From NCBI RefSeq assembly GCF_947305105.1, contig NZ_CAMZCS010000013.1, positions 21,154 through 85,153 of the forward strand: 64,000 nucleotides of DNA. Reading direction: 5' to 3'. The notes under the pieces were generated by a model. It did no database searches. It saw only the letters and a program-made list of their open reading frames with translations, and was not told the origin of the DNA. The stretch comes from an uncultured Fibrobacter sp. (lineage in GTDB: Bacteria; Fibrobacterota; Fibrobacteria; Fibrobacterales; Fibrobacteraceae). A program made the position numbers and the translations under genes. This document shows positions 35,605-43,884 of this stretch, one piece after another (positions within the stretch are counted from its first letter, which is position 1; each line of letters opens with the position of its first letter).

Positions 35605-35660
35605 CATTATGAGGATATCTTGATAAGGCAATATGAGGAATATTGGCAATATGAGGATGT
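35605..35660 (+). repeat. Short direct repeats in the esterase leader
   Basis: The string ATATGAGGA, or TTATGAGGA in the first copy, occurs three times just before the esterase gene, the last two copies preceded by CA. Each repeat contains an SD-like GAGGA, and the role is not known. Confidence 0.5.
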
Positions 35661-35666
35661 TTTGGT

Positions 35667-37196
35667 ATGAAAAGTACACTAGCAATAGCTGTGTCGCTCG
35701 TTTGCTCTGTTGCTCTCTCGGCAGTTGAGGCGAGTGCGTTCACCGTAACCGGTAAGGTCAATGACGAAAGTGGCAAGGCCATCGAAAAGGCTTCTGTCAC
35801 TCTTTTGGGCAAGGGCCTCCGTGCGGAAACCGATGCGACGGGATCGTTTTCCCTCCATCAAGACGAGGCCGTTCCTGGGAATCCGGGGCAAGTCGGTCCA
35901 CAGGACTCGGCGGCTTCTGTTGGAGGTAATCTGACAGATTCGCTCCAGGGGCTTGCGGTATCGCGACCTGTGGGGTATTTGTCGGTGAACAATGGGGTGC
36001 TTTCGTTCTCCCAGAGTTCAGGCAGCCCAGTTCGCGTGCAAGTGTTCGACATGGTGGGCAACCGCCTGCTCGACGAGACCCTGTACGGCACGGGAACGGT
36101 AGACATGAATGCGTCTATTAAGGCTAGGGGTACTTACTTTGCCCGCGTCAAGGTTGGCAGTGCGCAACAGAACTTCAAGTTCACTGCCGACGGGAGCTTT
36201 TCCGCCGCATTCGGCGAAAAAGCCCACGCACGGGCTTTACTCAAAGTGGGCGACAACGATGACCTTCGCGTGATTGCGAATGGCTACGATACGCTCACGG
36301 TTCATCTGACCAATTTGGATACGAACTTGACGCTCGTCTTGAAAAAGCCTGCGCCGCCACAACCGCAGTATGCTTATGGTTGGGGCTTGAAGAACGACCC
36401 CGTTCCCAGTAGCGGTTGCGGTAAAGACACCAAGCTCGACTACAAGTACCGTGGCGACAAGCCCTACATCGAATTCAAGTGGAGCAAGGGAACGCGCACC
36501 GTGCGCATCGATATCCCCAAGAGCTACGACAAGAACAAACCGTACAAACTCATTTTCGGAATGCAGTGCATGGGCGGCTGGGCCGGCGGCGTGCAGGACG
36601 AAGGCTATTATGGTCTGAAGCAGTTTGACAAGGATGAGACTGTCATCTTCGTCGCCCCCGAGGGCAACGGAAACCAGGCCCCGTGGGCTCAGGATGACTA
36701 CACGCTTTTCGATGAACTTCTCGCTTATCTCGAAGGCAACTTCTGCATTGACTCTAGCCGCGTGTTCTCGACAGGCTTTAGCTACGGCTCCATGTTCAGT
36801 AACGGACTTTCATGGAACCACCAGGAAGTGCTCCGCGCCGTGGCCGTGTACGAGACCGCCGAACGCAACATCTGGCTCCCGGAACGCAAGAAAATGGGTG
36901 TCGGTTGGATGGGTGTGCTCGGCTTGCAAGATGACTTGTGCCGCCCGGAAATGGGACGTGCCGCCCGCGACATTATCCTGGAACTCAACTCCGAAGGTGG
37001 CAAGGCCAAGAACGAAAAGGCTCAGGAATATGGTGGCAACGGTCCGCATGTGTGCTACGATTACACGACTGTCGAGGAACGCTTCCCAGTTCGCTGGTGC
37101 ACGCAGAACGGTGGCCACATCTGGGATCACAAGGATCCGGGCCAATTCCAGTCTTGGGTTCCGCAGACTACATGGGATTTCTTCAATAAGTTCTAG
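35667..37196 (+). CDS. Secreted CE1-type (feruloyl/acetyl xylan) esterase
   Basis: This 509-residue exported protein has a signal peptide, then a carboxypeptidase-regulatory-like beta domain (about 25-66, VTGKVNDESGKAIEKASV, ATGSFSLHQD). Next is a segment like a T9SS type A sorting domain (about 100-170, VRVQVFDMVGNRLLDETL and ARGTYFARVKVG). The C-terminal alpha/beta-hydrolase (about 270-509) has the nucleophile elbow GFSYG near residue 371 and a likely catalytic His in GGHIWDHKD near 483. It resembles CE1 esterases that remove ferulate or acetate from xylan. Having a sorting-like module in front of the catalytic domain, rather than at the C-terminus, is unusual. It is a single gene with terminator at 37224-37257. 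Confidence 0.8.
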   Translation: MKSTLAIAVSLVCSVALSAVEASAFTVTGKVNDESGKAIEKASVTLLGKGLRAETDATGSFSLHQDEAVPGNPGQVGPQDSAASVGGNLTDSLQGLAVSRPVGYLSVNNGVLSFSQSSGSPVRVQVFDMVGNRLLDETLYGTGTVDMNASIKARGTYFARVKVGSAQQNFKFTADGSFSAAFGEKAHARALLKVGDNDDLRVIANGYDTLTVHLTNLDTNLTLVLKKPAPPQPQYAYGWGLKNDPVPSSGCGKDTKLDYKYRGDKPYIEFKWSKGTRTVRIDIPKSYDKNKPYKLIFGMQCMGGWAGGVQDEGYYGLKQFDKDETVIFVAPEGNGNQAPWAQDDYTLFDELLAYLEGNFCIDSSRVFSTGFSYGSMFSNGLSWNHQEVLRAVAVYETAERNIWLPERKKMGVGWMGVLGLQDDLCRPEMGRAARDIILELNSEGGKAKNEKAQEYGGNGPHVCYDYTTVEERFPVRWCTQNGGHIWDHKDPGQFQSWVPQTTWDFFNKF

Positions 37197-37223
37197 GCAA
37201 AATTTATACTCCTCCAAAAACAA

Positions 37224-37257
37224 ACATCTTTCTGCATTGCAGAAAGGTGTTTTTCTT
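37224..37257 (+). terminator. Terminator after the esterase gene
   Basis: Stem ACATCTTTCTGC / GCAGAAAGGTGT (37224-37235 / 37239-37250) with a 3-nt loop and a T-rich tail. It lies 28 nt after the stop. Confidence 0.85.
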
Positions 37258-37313
37258 TATGGGTTGTTTGATGAGATGGAAATTCAAGGGTAGCACCGCA
37301 TAGGCCCGTTTTC

Positions 37314-37321
37314 TATATTTG
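37314..37321 (+). promoter_or_regulatory. TAnnTTTG -10-like motif 5 nt before the ABC gene
   Basis: TATATTTG followed by ATATT and then ATG. There is no SD. The spacing suggests a leaderless or nearly leaderless transcript. No clear -35 motif is present. Confidence 0.5.
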
Positions 37322-37326
37322 ATATT

Positions 37327-38769
37327 ATGGAATTTAAGCGTTTTGAGGCCTTAATCGAGATGTTCCCGCAGGTGCAGATTTTTAGCACCGAAGGCGAGGA
37401 CTTGGATAGGGTCATTACTCATTTTTTGAACCAGCAGAAAAACGTCTCCACGATGTCGGAAGCGATGCAGCGGAAAATCCAGCATGCGCTCGCCCCGTTT
37501 TTCCAGCAGCGGTTCATCAGCCTGCACGACGAAGAAGCTCCGTTGGTGCGGCACCTGCTTTTGAAAAAGAAGTTCTTTTTGCAGACGGACCGCTATATCG
37601 ACGATATGGCCTGGCCGGAAACCGACCCCGAGAAATTGGACGAAGCACTTTCGATTGCGGAACTTTCGCCGGAAATTCTAGACCGCAAACTGCTGAGCCT
37701 TTCGAACGGCGAACTGCGCCGCGTGTTGCTTGCGCGCATGTGGATGGAAAAACCGGAATGGATTTACTTCAACGACTTGTTCGGTGGACTCGACCCGGAA
37801 TTCCGTAGCCACTTGGCCGCGAGTGTGGTGGACTTGTCGAAACGCCCCGGCGTGAAACTTGCCGTGCGCCTTGCTCGCGAAGATGAACTGCTGCCGGAAA
37901 TCCCTGCGTTCGTTTATGCGAATAAAACCTTTACGCAGTACGCAGGAGAACTCCCGAGTGCCGCCGCGAAACCCAAGTACACGAAGGCGGAGCTGAAGGA
38001 CTACGAGATAGTGGAACTTCGTGGAAGTTCCCTGAGCTTGCCGAAGGGAACTGTAGTTGATTCAAATCAGGTGGTTCGGCAGGCTCACCAACCTGATTCG
38101 CAGTCCACTGCCGAGATTTTGTTTGACCTCAAAAACGTCAACGTCCAATTCGGGGATACGACGGTGCTCAAGAATCTCAACTGGACGGTGCGCAAAGGCG
38201 AACACTGGGCGGTGATGGGCGAGAATGGTGCCGGCAAGAGTACGCTCCTCGGGATGCTCACGGCCGACCACCCGCAAATCTACAAGAACGACATTACTTT
38301 GTTAGGAGAACGTCCGGGGCATGGCCTCAACATTTGGGACCACAAGGCGAAACTCGGGTTCTTCTCTCCTGAACTTGCGCTCCAGTATCGTGAAGACCTG
38401 GACCTTTCCGAGGTGCTTTGCACGGGCTTTACCGCTAACCTCTGCAAGGCGGAGAACACCACCTGGGAAGAACGCGCAAAGGCGAAGGAGTGGCTTGAGT
38501 ACCTTGGCTTTTCGGATGTGCATGCTCGCTTCCGCAACCTTTCGCCTATCGACAAGCGAGTGGTGCTCATGGCGCGTGCCGCTATCCGCCCGCCCGAGGT
38601 GCTACTGCTCGACGAACCCACGCAGGGGCTCAAGGGCGAATACCGCGAGAAACTCTTTAACCTGCTGCAACTGCTTTCGACCGAGACGACCATCATCCTG
38701 GTGAGCCACTACGAAGAAGAATGGCCACCTTGCATGACGCATCTCTTGAGAATGCCTAAGTTTTCGTAA
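37327..38769 (+). CDS. ModF-like tandem ABC ATPase, N-terminal half without Walker A
   Basis: This is a 480-residue soluble protein of two ABC-like halves. The N-terminal half (about 1-230) has a signature LSNGELRRVLLAR and a Walker B-like WIYFNDLFGGLD, but no Walker A motif. The C-terminal half (about 265-480) has Walker A GENGAGKST near residue 299, a weak signature LSPIDKRVVLMARA and Walker B VLLLDEPTQGL. The double-cassette layout is like ModF or related ATPases, and no permease is next to it. The linker between the halves contains SNQVVRQAHQPD, which is encoded by a palindromic repeat (38065-38098) also found inside prmC. A TATATTTG motif lies 5 nt before the ATG. Confidence 0.78.
   Translation: MEFKRFEALIEMFPQVQIFSTEGEDLDRVITHFLNQQKNVSTMSEAMQRKIQHALAPFFQQRFISLHDEEAPLVRHLLLKKKFFLQTDRYIDDMAWPETDPEKLDEALSIAELSPEILDRKLLSLSNGELRRVLLARMWMEKPEWIYFNDLFGGLDPEFRSHLAASVVDLSKRPGVKLAVRLAREDELLPEIPAFVYANKTFTQYAGELPSAAAKPKYTKAELKDYEIVELRGSSLSLPKGTVVDSNQVVRQAHQPDSQSTAEILFDLKNVNVQFGDTTVLKNLNWTVRKGEHWAVMGENGAGKSTLLGMLTADHPQIYKNDITLLGERPGHGLNIWDHKAKLGFFSPELALQYREDLDLSEVLCTGFTANLCKAENTTWEERAKAKEWLEYLGFSDVHARFRNLSPIDKRVVLMARAAIRPPEVLLLDEPTQGLKGEYREKLFNLLQLLSTETTIILVSHYEEEWPPCMTHLLRMPKFS
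38065..38098. repeat. Palindromic repeat element read in frame in the ABC gene
   Basis: Outer arms AATCAGGT and ACCTGATT flank a core 21-bp sequence (38073-38093, containing TTCGGCAGGCTCACCAA). The reverse complement of that same 21-bp core, identical in all bases, occurs at 59830-59850 in prmC. Here it encodes VRQAHQP in an interdomain linker. Confidence 0.8.
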
Positions 38770-38822
38770 CCACCAACCACTTCCTACTGTCTACTTCCTA
38801 CTTCTAACTTCCTACTTCCAAC
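38768..38822. repeat. CTTCCTA-type intergenic repeat between the ABC gene and mrp
   Basis: Runs of CTTCCTAC, CTTCTAA and CTTCCAA start from AACCACCAACCACTTCCTAC. It matches the block at 31937-31985, in the same orientation on the plus strand. It fills most of the gap before mrp and leaves no obvious SD there. Confidence 0.75.
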
Positions 38823-38828
38823 TCCCCT

Positions 38829-39953
38829 ATGCAACTGAACGAACAAAATATCTTAAGTGCCTTGCGTGCGGTCCAGGATCCGGACCTGCACAAGAACATC
38901 GTGGAACTGAACTTTGTCCAGAACCTGAAGATAGAGGGCGACAAGGTGAGCTTCGACCTGCGGCTCACGACTCCGGCATGCCCCATCCGTGACCAGTTCA
39001 AGGACCAGTGCATTGCCATCGTCAAGAGCCTCGGCGCAAGCGAGGTGAACGTGACGTTCACGGCGCAGGGCCGTGTAGATGGTGGCAACGCCGCAACGCA
39101 GGCTCCGAAGGTTTCCTACATCGGTGAGGTGTCGCATGTGGTCGCGGTCGCGAGCGGCAAGGGCGGCGTGGGCAAGTCGACCGTGACGGCGAACCTCGCG
39201 ATGGCGCTCAGCCTCTCGGGGGCCCGAGTGGGAATCTTGGATGCCGACATCTATGGCCCGAGCATGGGGCTCATGTTCGGCATCGACCGCGCTCCCGAAG
39301 TTTTTGACGACAATACGATTGCGCCTGTCGAGGCGAAGGGCGGTATCAGCATCGTCAGCATGTGCATGTTCGCCGATTCCGACAAGGCGACCATCTGGCG
39401 CGGACCGATGGTTTCCCAAATGATACAGCACTTTATCCACCATGTGCGGTGGGGCAAGCTTGACTACCTGCTGGTGGACTTCCCTCCAGGAACGGGCGAC
39501 ATCCAGCTTACGCTCACGCAGAACTGCCCGATGGCCGGTGCCGTCGTGGTGACGACCCCGCAGGAGGTGGCTCTCGCCGACTGCCGCAAGGGGCTCGCGA
39601 TGTTCGATTCCGTGGGCGTACCCGTGGTGGGCGTGGTCGAGAACATGAGTTACTTCATTTGCGACCAGTGCGGCAAGCACCACAACATCTTCCGCGAAGG
39701 CGGTGGCGAACGCATCGCGAAGAGCTGGGGCGTGCCATTGATTGCAAAGGTGCCGCTGGAACCTGCGGTGGCGGGCTGTGGCGACGAAGGAACCCCTGCG
39801 GTGCTCCGCTACCCGAACTCCGAATCGGCGAAGGCGTTCATGCAGGCGGCCGATGCTACGGTACGCACGCTCTCGATGTTCGCATCCGAAGGTGACGGTG
39901 TGCTCAAGAGCTTCAACTACGAGTTTGAACAACTTCCGGTGGAGGACGCATGA
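38829..39953 (+). CDS. mrp: Mrp/ApbC-type iron-sulfur carrier ATPase with MIP18-like N-domain
   Basis: This is a 374-residue P-loop NTPase. Residues 1-90 form a MIP18/DUF59-like domain (QDPDLHKNIVELNFVQNL, TTPACPIRD). Residues 100-350 form the Mrp/Nbp35 domain with deviant Walker A GKGGVGKST near 111, DADIYGPSMG, DFPPGTGD and the CXXC motif CDQCGKHH near 279, which holds a bridging 4Fe-4S cluster. Such proteins deliver Fe-S clusters to apoproteins. It overlaps the DUF971 gene by 4 nt (ATGA). The ABC gene upstream is separated by a repeat, so this may begin a transcript of its own. Confidence 0.92.
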   Translation: MQLNEQNILSALRAVQDPDLHKNIVELNFVQNLKIEGDKVSFDLRLTTPACPIRDQFKDQCIAIVKSLGASEVNVTFTAQGRVDGGNAATQAPKVSYIGEVSHVVAVASGKGGVGKSTVTANLAMALSLSGARVGILDADIYGPSMGLMFGIDRAPEVFDDNTIAPVEAKGGISIVSMCMFADSDKATIWRGPMVSQMIQHFIHHVRWGKLDYLLVDFPPGTGDIQLTLTQNCPMAGAVVVTTPQEVALADCRKGLAMFDSVGVPVVGVVENMSYFICDQCGKHHNIFREGGGERIAKSWGVPLIAKVPLEPAVAGCGDEGTPAVLRYPNSESAKAFMQAADATVRTLSMFASEGDGVLKSFNYEFEQLPVEDA

Positions 39954-40246
39954 TTCAGCCCAAGAAGATTTTCAGGACGAAGGACGGGAAACTCGGCTTT
40001 GAATGGAGCGACGGGACTCGCGGTGCATGCGGCATTCGCGAACTTCGCCTTGCATGCCCCTGTGCGCTGTGCGTCGATGAGCATACGGGAGAAAAACTTT
40101 TGGACGATTCCACAGTTCCTGCGGACATAAAACTTACAAGGATTCAATCCATCGGTCGGTATGCTGCGGGACTATCCTTTAGCGATGGTCACAATTCGGG
40201 AATTTACCCTTACGATAAACTGTTCAATTTGACGAAACGGGAGTAA
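39950..40246 (+). CDS. DUF971 small protein
   Basis: This 98-residue protein has the DUF971 (gamma-butyrobetaine hydroxylase N-domain-like) pattern. It contains FEWSDGTRGACGIRELRL, then a Cys cluster CPCALCVDEHTG, and IGRYAAGLSFSDGHNSGIY with the YPYDKL ending. Genes of this family very often sit next to mrp, as here with a 4-nt overlap, which suggests a role in Fe-S cluster handling. The Cys residues at CPCALC would suit metal or cluster binding. Confidence 0.88.
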   Translation: MIQPKKIFRTKDGKLGFEWSDGTRGACGIRELRLACPCALCVDEHTGEKLLDDSTVPADIKLTRIQSIGRYAAGLSFSDGHNSGIYPYDKLFNLTKRE

Positions 40247-40305
40247 AAAACCATATTTGTTTGACCGACGGTTTTTTGCCCGAGGGATTGATAGGTGTGT
40301 ATTCC

Positions 40306-41160
40306 ATGAGTGATTTTAACGAAGCGCTATACTTCCGGGACTTGAATAGGTATCCTACGCTGACTCCGCAGGAGGAATCGGCGTTGTTGAAGATCATCAA
40401 GACTGGAGAGACGGAAGAGATTCGCAAGTCCGCACTGCAACGCCTTATCCGAGGCAATTTGCGGTTTGTGGTCAGCGTTGCGCGCAAGTACCAGGGCCGC
40501 GGTCTTTCCCTTTTGGATTTGATTAACGAAGGCAACCTTGGCCTTTTCAAGGCGGCCAAGCGTTTTGATATGGACAAGGATGTCAAGTTCATCAGCTACG
40601 CCGTGTGGTGGATTCGCCAGTCCATCCAGAAGGCGCTGTTTGAACAGGTGGGTGCGGTCCGCATTCCGCCGAACAAGCTTGCCTTGGTGAACCGCTTCAA
40701 GCGTGCCTTGATGCAGAACGGCGGTGACTACGAAAAGACCATCGCGATGGAAGAATTTGCCCCGTATGAGAGGGATATCGTCGAGGTTATGGAAAAAATC
40801 GTCGACATTTCTTTGGACGCCCCGATCGGCGACGATGCCGGTGGTGGCTCCAGCAGTGCGGATTCGGTGAGCACCCTCATGGATGTGCTCGGTTCCGACG
40901 GCAACCAGGACGAGGACCTCGAGCGCGACGAGCGCCGCAAGCTCATCCAGGAGACGCTGTCGTCCTTGCCACAGCGCGAAGAAGAAATCCTCCGCATGTT
41001 CTACGGCCTGGATACCATTGAGGATACGACTCTCAAGGATATTGGCGAAGACCTGAAACTCAGCCGCGAGCGGGTACGCCAGATAAAGAACAAGACCCTC
41101 CGTAAATTGCAAAAGAGCAAAGAGCATAAAGAAAAACTCGTGGACTTCCTGGAGCTGTAA
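40306..41160 (+). CDS. rpoD: Short primary-type sigma-70 factor
   Basis: This 284-residue sigma factor has regions 1.2-4.2 but no region 1.1 or nonconserved region. Region 2 shows RGNLRFVVSVARKYQGRGLSLLDLINEGNLGLFKAAKRFD and KFISYAVWWIRQSI (the -10 recognition and melting helices). Region 4 shows TLKDIGEDLKLSRERVRQIKNKTLRKLQ (helix-turn-helix for -35). The length and layout match the short primary sigma of Bacteroidetes. The start ATG 40306 (MSDFNEALYF) matches family N-termini, while the open frame upstream (from TTG 40261) does not. It overlaps the TPR gene by 1 nt (TAATG). It may be the housekeeping sigma or a close group 2 relative. Confidence 0.82.
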   Translation: MSDFNEALYFRDLNRYPTLTPQEESALLKIIKTGETEEIRKSALQRLIRGNLRFVVSVARKYQGRGLSLLDLINEGNLGLFKAAKRFDMDKDVKFISYAVWWIRQSIQKALFEQVGAVRIPPNKLALVNRFKRALMQNGGDYEKTIAMEEFAPYERDIVEVMEKIVDISLDAPIGDDAGGGSSSADSVSTLMDVLGSDGNQDEDLERDERRKLIQETLSSLPQREEEILRMFYGLDTIEDTTLKDIGEDLKLSRERVRQIKNKTLRKLQKSKEHKEKLVDFLEL

Positions 41161-42878
41161 TGTCTACTCCGTCGGCATTTGCCCGAAGGGCTGCCTACTT
41201 ATTCCTGGTTATGTGTGTCGGCGCGGCAATCGCGTTCGTTGGCTATTACTTTTTCGACATCTACGGCCCGTCCAAGGTCACGGTCGAAGGAGTCCCCTTC
41301 GGGCTCCCGGCTGGCACGTCTTTGATGCTGGGTGATACCCCGGATTTCCAGAAGGGCGTGTCTTCGCTCCCCGTCCAGACGCAGGCTGAACTGCGCCGCG
41401 CAACAGAACTTTCCCGTTCTGGCTCGCTGAAGGCCGCCTACGACATTTACGAGGCTATCGTGATGTTGTTCCCCGACTGCATACCGGCGGTGTGGGGTGA
41501 AGCTAATACTTTATTTGAAATGGATACGCTTACGGATGCCCAGCAGAGCCGCATGAACATGCTGGTCGCAAAAATTCAGGCGAATTTCCCCGGCTCGGGT
41601 GTGGCGGCCTACATGGATAGCCGCAAGGCCTACGCCGTCGGCAATACCAATGCGTCGCTGGAACTGGCCCGTATCGCCTGCGACAAGGCCCCGGCCTTGT
41701 ACGAGGCTCGCCTCTGGTATGCCAAGTTGTTGGCCGAGCATTCCCGCGTAAACGAGGCGTTCGCCGAGGCCCACGCCGCCGTGAGCCTTTCGTTCGGCAA
41801 ATCCTCGGAAGCTTTTGAACTGCTTGCGGGCATGTACCATTCCCAGGGCATTTTGGACAGTTGCGCCTCCCTTGTGGACTATGCGCTCTCGCAGTATCCG
41901 GTGAACGTCCGCCTGCTTTTGCTGAAAGGTTATTTGGAAGAATATAAGGGACACTTCGATTCCGCCGAAAAAATTTACCAGCGCATTTTGGCCATCCGTC
42001 CGGATTTCAACCCGGCCCGCATGGCCGTGGCGACCATCGGCGAAAAGCAGTCGCCTGTGGGCGGCATGGGCACCCAGCTGACTCCGCGTGACAGGGCGAA
42101 GGTCGCCTGCGAAATCCTTGAACCGCTGGTGGAACGTTATCCCGAAAACCTCCCGCTGCGCGAGGCCCTTGGCCTTGCCTACCTCAACGGTCGCGATTTT
42201 GATTTGGCCCGCAACCAGTTCCAGGAAATCATGGCTCGCGATCCGGAATACCCCGATATCGCCCAGCGCATCCAGGAAACCAAGGTCAAAAAGCCGGTCG
42301 TGGTCGAGACGAACAACGCCGGGCTCGCCAGTGATTTGAACCGCGCCGTCGACAGCCTCCGCCAGTCGATGGAACCCGCGACAACGCACGACTTCTCCAC
42401 GATGCTCGGGCATTACCTTGTTCGTTATGGCGTGACTCCGCGTGAGTTCTTCAAGAAGTATTCCATCTCCAACTTCCGCCCCGTTGCAGACAACGTTTGG
42501 CAGGAGTCCTTCTATGTTGCGCCGTACATGCACCGCTATACGGTCGTGTTCGATTCCAAGAAGCAGTTCCGCGAGGTTCACGTAGTGGTGTACGATTCCT
42601 CGTCGGCATCGAACCACTTGGGTGTCGCTCCCGAAGTTTACACGCGCCTGCTCAAGCAGAACTCCCGCATTTCGGGCATTGGCAACAGCACGGGCGAAAC
42701 AGACTGCGGCGATGGAGTTGTCATGGATGCCGCCGTGTGGGAAACTCAGGACAACTTCGAAATTCTGGCCCGCTTCATCGGCAAGCCTGCCGAAGTCCGC
42801 ATGGTCCGCTTCGACAAGAGCGCACTGCCGCCGGGAATCAAGCTCTGCGACTACGTCAAGTACCTGAATCAGTATTAG
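41160..42878 (+). CDS. TPR protein with N-terminal membrane anchor
   Basis: This 572-residue protein has a single N-terminal membrane helix (AAYLFLVMCVGAAIAFVGYYFF), so most of it probably faces the periplasm. TPR-like repeats follow (LKAAYDIYEAIVMLFPDCIPAVWGE, SLELARIACDKAPALYEARLWYAKLL, LVDYALSQYPVNVRLLLLKGYL, NLPLREALGLAYLNGRDFDLARNQF). The C-terminal 180 residues form a separate domain (FYVAPYMHRYTVVFDSKKQFREV, SASNHLGVAPEVYTRLL) that I do not recognise. The gene overlaps the sigma factor gene by 1 nt, so the two are translated together. Function unknown. Confidence 0.78.
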   Translation: MSTPSAFARRAAYLFLVMCVGAAIAFVGYYFFDIYGPSKVTVEGVPFGLPAGTSLMLGDTPDFQKGVSSLPVQTQAELRRATELSRSGSLKAAYDIYEAIVMLFPDCIPAVWGEANTLFEMDTLTDAQQSRMNMLVAKIQANFPGSGVAAYMDSRKAYAVGNTNASLELARIACDKAPALYEARLWYAKLLAEHSRVNEAFAEAHAAVSLSFGKSSEAFELLAGMYHSQGILDSCASLVDYALSQYPVNVRLLLLKGYLEEYKGHFDSAEKIYQRILAIRPDFNPARMAVATIGEKQSPVGGMGTQLTPRDRAKVACEILEPLVERYPENLPLREALGLAYLNGRDFDLARNQFQEIMARDPEYPDIAQRIQETKVKKPVVVETNNAGLASDLNRAVDSLRQSMEPATTHDFSTMLGHYLVRYGVTPREFFKKYSISNFRPVADNVWQESFYVAPYMHRYTVVFDSKKQFREVHVVVYDSSSASNHLGVAPEVYTRLLKQNSRISGIGNSTGETDCGDGVVMDAAVWETQDNFEILARFIGKPAEVRMVRFDKSALPPGIKLCDYVKYLNQY

Positions 42879-42923
42879 GCTCGAGGTACGAGGCTCGGGG
42901 CACGTGCCTCCTTTCAATTTGGC

Positions 42924-42952
42924 TTGACTTTGTATAAAAGTTTGGATATCTT
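42924..42952 (+). promoter_or_regulatory. Sigma70-like promoter before the lipoprotein / giant protein operon
   Basis: TTGACT at 42924-42929, 17-bp spacer, TATCTT at 42947-42952. It sits 49 nt upstream of the lipoprotein ATG, whose SD region is AAAAGGGA. Before it, 42879-42905 is a GC-rich stretch with a degenerate GGCTCG duplication. Confidence 0.55.
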
Positions 42953-43001
42953 TTTGTGGTAAAAATCACATCAGTTTGTGAACTGTTGAAAAGGGATTCT
43001 T

Positions 43002-43877
43002 ATGCCGTTCCTGAAAAAAAGACCTTGGATTGCTATGGCGCTGGTAGTAGCGTGTATTTGCATGTGGGGGTGTGAATATCTTGGAGAAGAGCCGAAGCTG
43101 GTTGAATCGGGGTCAAATAAGGGTATTGGTTTTGCCATGGTTAGCGATTCTACAGCCCTTTTGGCAGTGGATTACTATGAAGTTTACGAATGGAGTAGTG
43201 GAGCCGAAAGGCGTGATTGTGTCAAGAAGGGAATACGGTTGGTTGGCACGAAAGGGGTCGAGTACAATTATTGGGAGGGACTTGTTGATTGTAGGGGTGA
43301 ATATAACCCCCTTTCAAGGATACATCCATTGGGTGATTCTACGGTGTTGTTCCAGTTATCAGACAAAAAAAATGAGTTTATCTATTACGTTTGGAAAGTG
43401 GGACAGGAACCAGTAGAAAAAAAAGCTGTTTGGAACAAATATATAGATGTTTTTTATGGAAATGAGATTCTTCGGCAATGGAAGGAAGGGAAATTTCTTT
43501 TTAAGTATTATGATAAATTTGCCTTGCTAGACACTGCTGCGAATACCATCACGCAGATTACGAAGGAAGAGGCCGGTTGGCCCGATGATGTAGATGATGC
43601 GCAGTATTTCGGAGATGATTTGATGACAATTGTCTTGTATCCAAACAAGTTTAGTTTTGCTATTATACGGAATGGTACTGATACGTTGTCAACATTCTAC
43701 GAAGAAGCTCCGAATGACTACGATGAACGCCATGAACGTTTTAACGGACGATATATAAATCGGATGAAAAAAGATGGATGGTATTTGTATTCAACTGATA
43801 GTAACTGGCAGATTTCGGAAAAACCGGTAGCCAGATATCGCGATCAGCGTTATTTTGCCCCTTTAAATCAAGAGTAA
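43002..43877 (+). CDS. Lipoprotein upstream of the giant surface protein
   Basis: This 291-residue protein has a lipobox-like CMWGC (Cys about residue 24) after a hydrophobic segment. The rest is rich in aromatic and acidic residues, with short blocks separated by turns (YYEVYEWSSGAERR, STVLFQLSDKKNEFIYYVWKVG, YFGDDLMTIVLYPNKFSFAI), possibly a beta-propeller-like set of strands. No family recognised. It ends 7 nt before the giant gene and is AT-richer than the surrounding chromosome. It probably forms an operon with the giant protein and the small exported protein after it, possibly as a surface-display or assembly partner. Confidence 0.68.
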   Translation: MPFLKKRPWIAMALVVACICMWGCEYLGEEPKLVESGSNKGIGFAMVSDSTALLAVDYYEVYEWSSGAERRDCVKKGIRLVGTKGVEYNYWEGLVDCRGEYNPLSRIHPLGDSTVLFQLSDKKNEFIYYVWKVGQEPVEKKAVWNKYIDVFYGNEILRQWKEGKFLFKYYDKFALLDTAANTITQITKEEAGWPDDVDDAQYFGDDLMTIVLYPNKFSFAIIRNGTDTLSTFYEEAPNDYDERHERFNGRYINRMKKDGWYLYSTDSNWQISEKPVARYRDQRYFAPLNQE

Positions 43878-43884
43878 AACAAAT

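Noticed and set aside
35513..35812. N-terminal extension of MqnC
   Set aside because: The extra 100 residues run over the esterase start region and do not resemble the family. GTG 35512 matches where homology begins.
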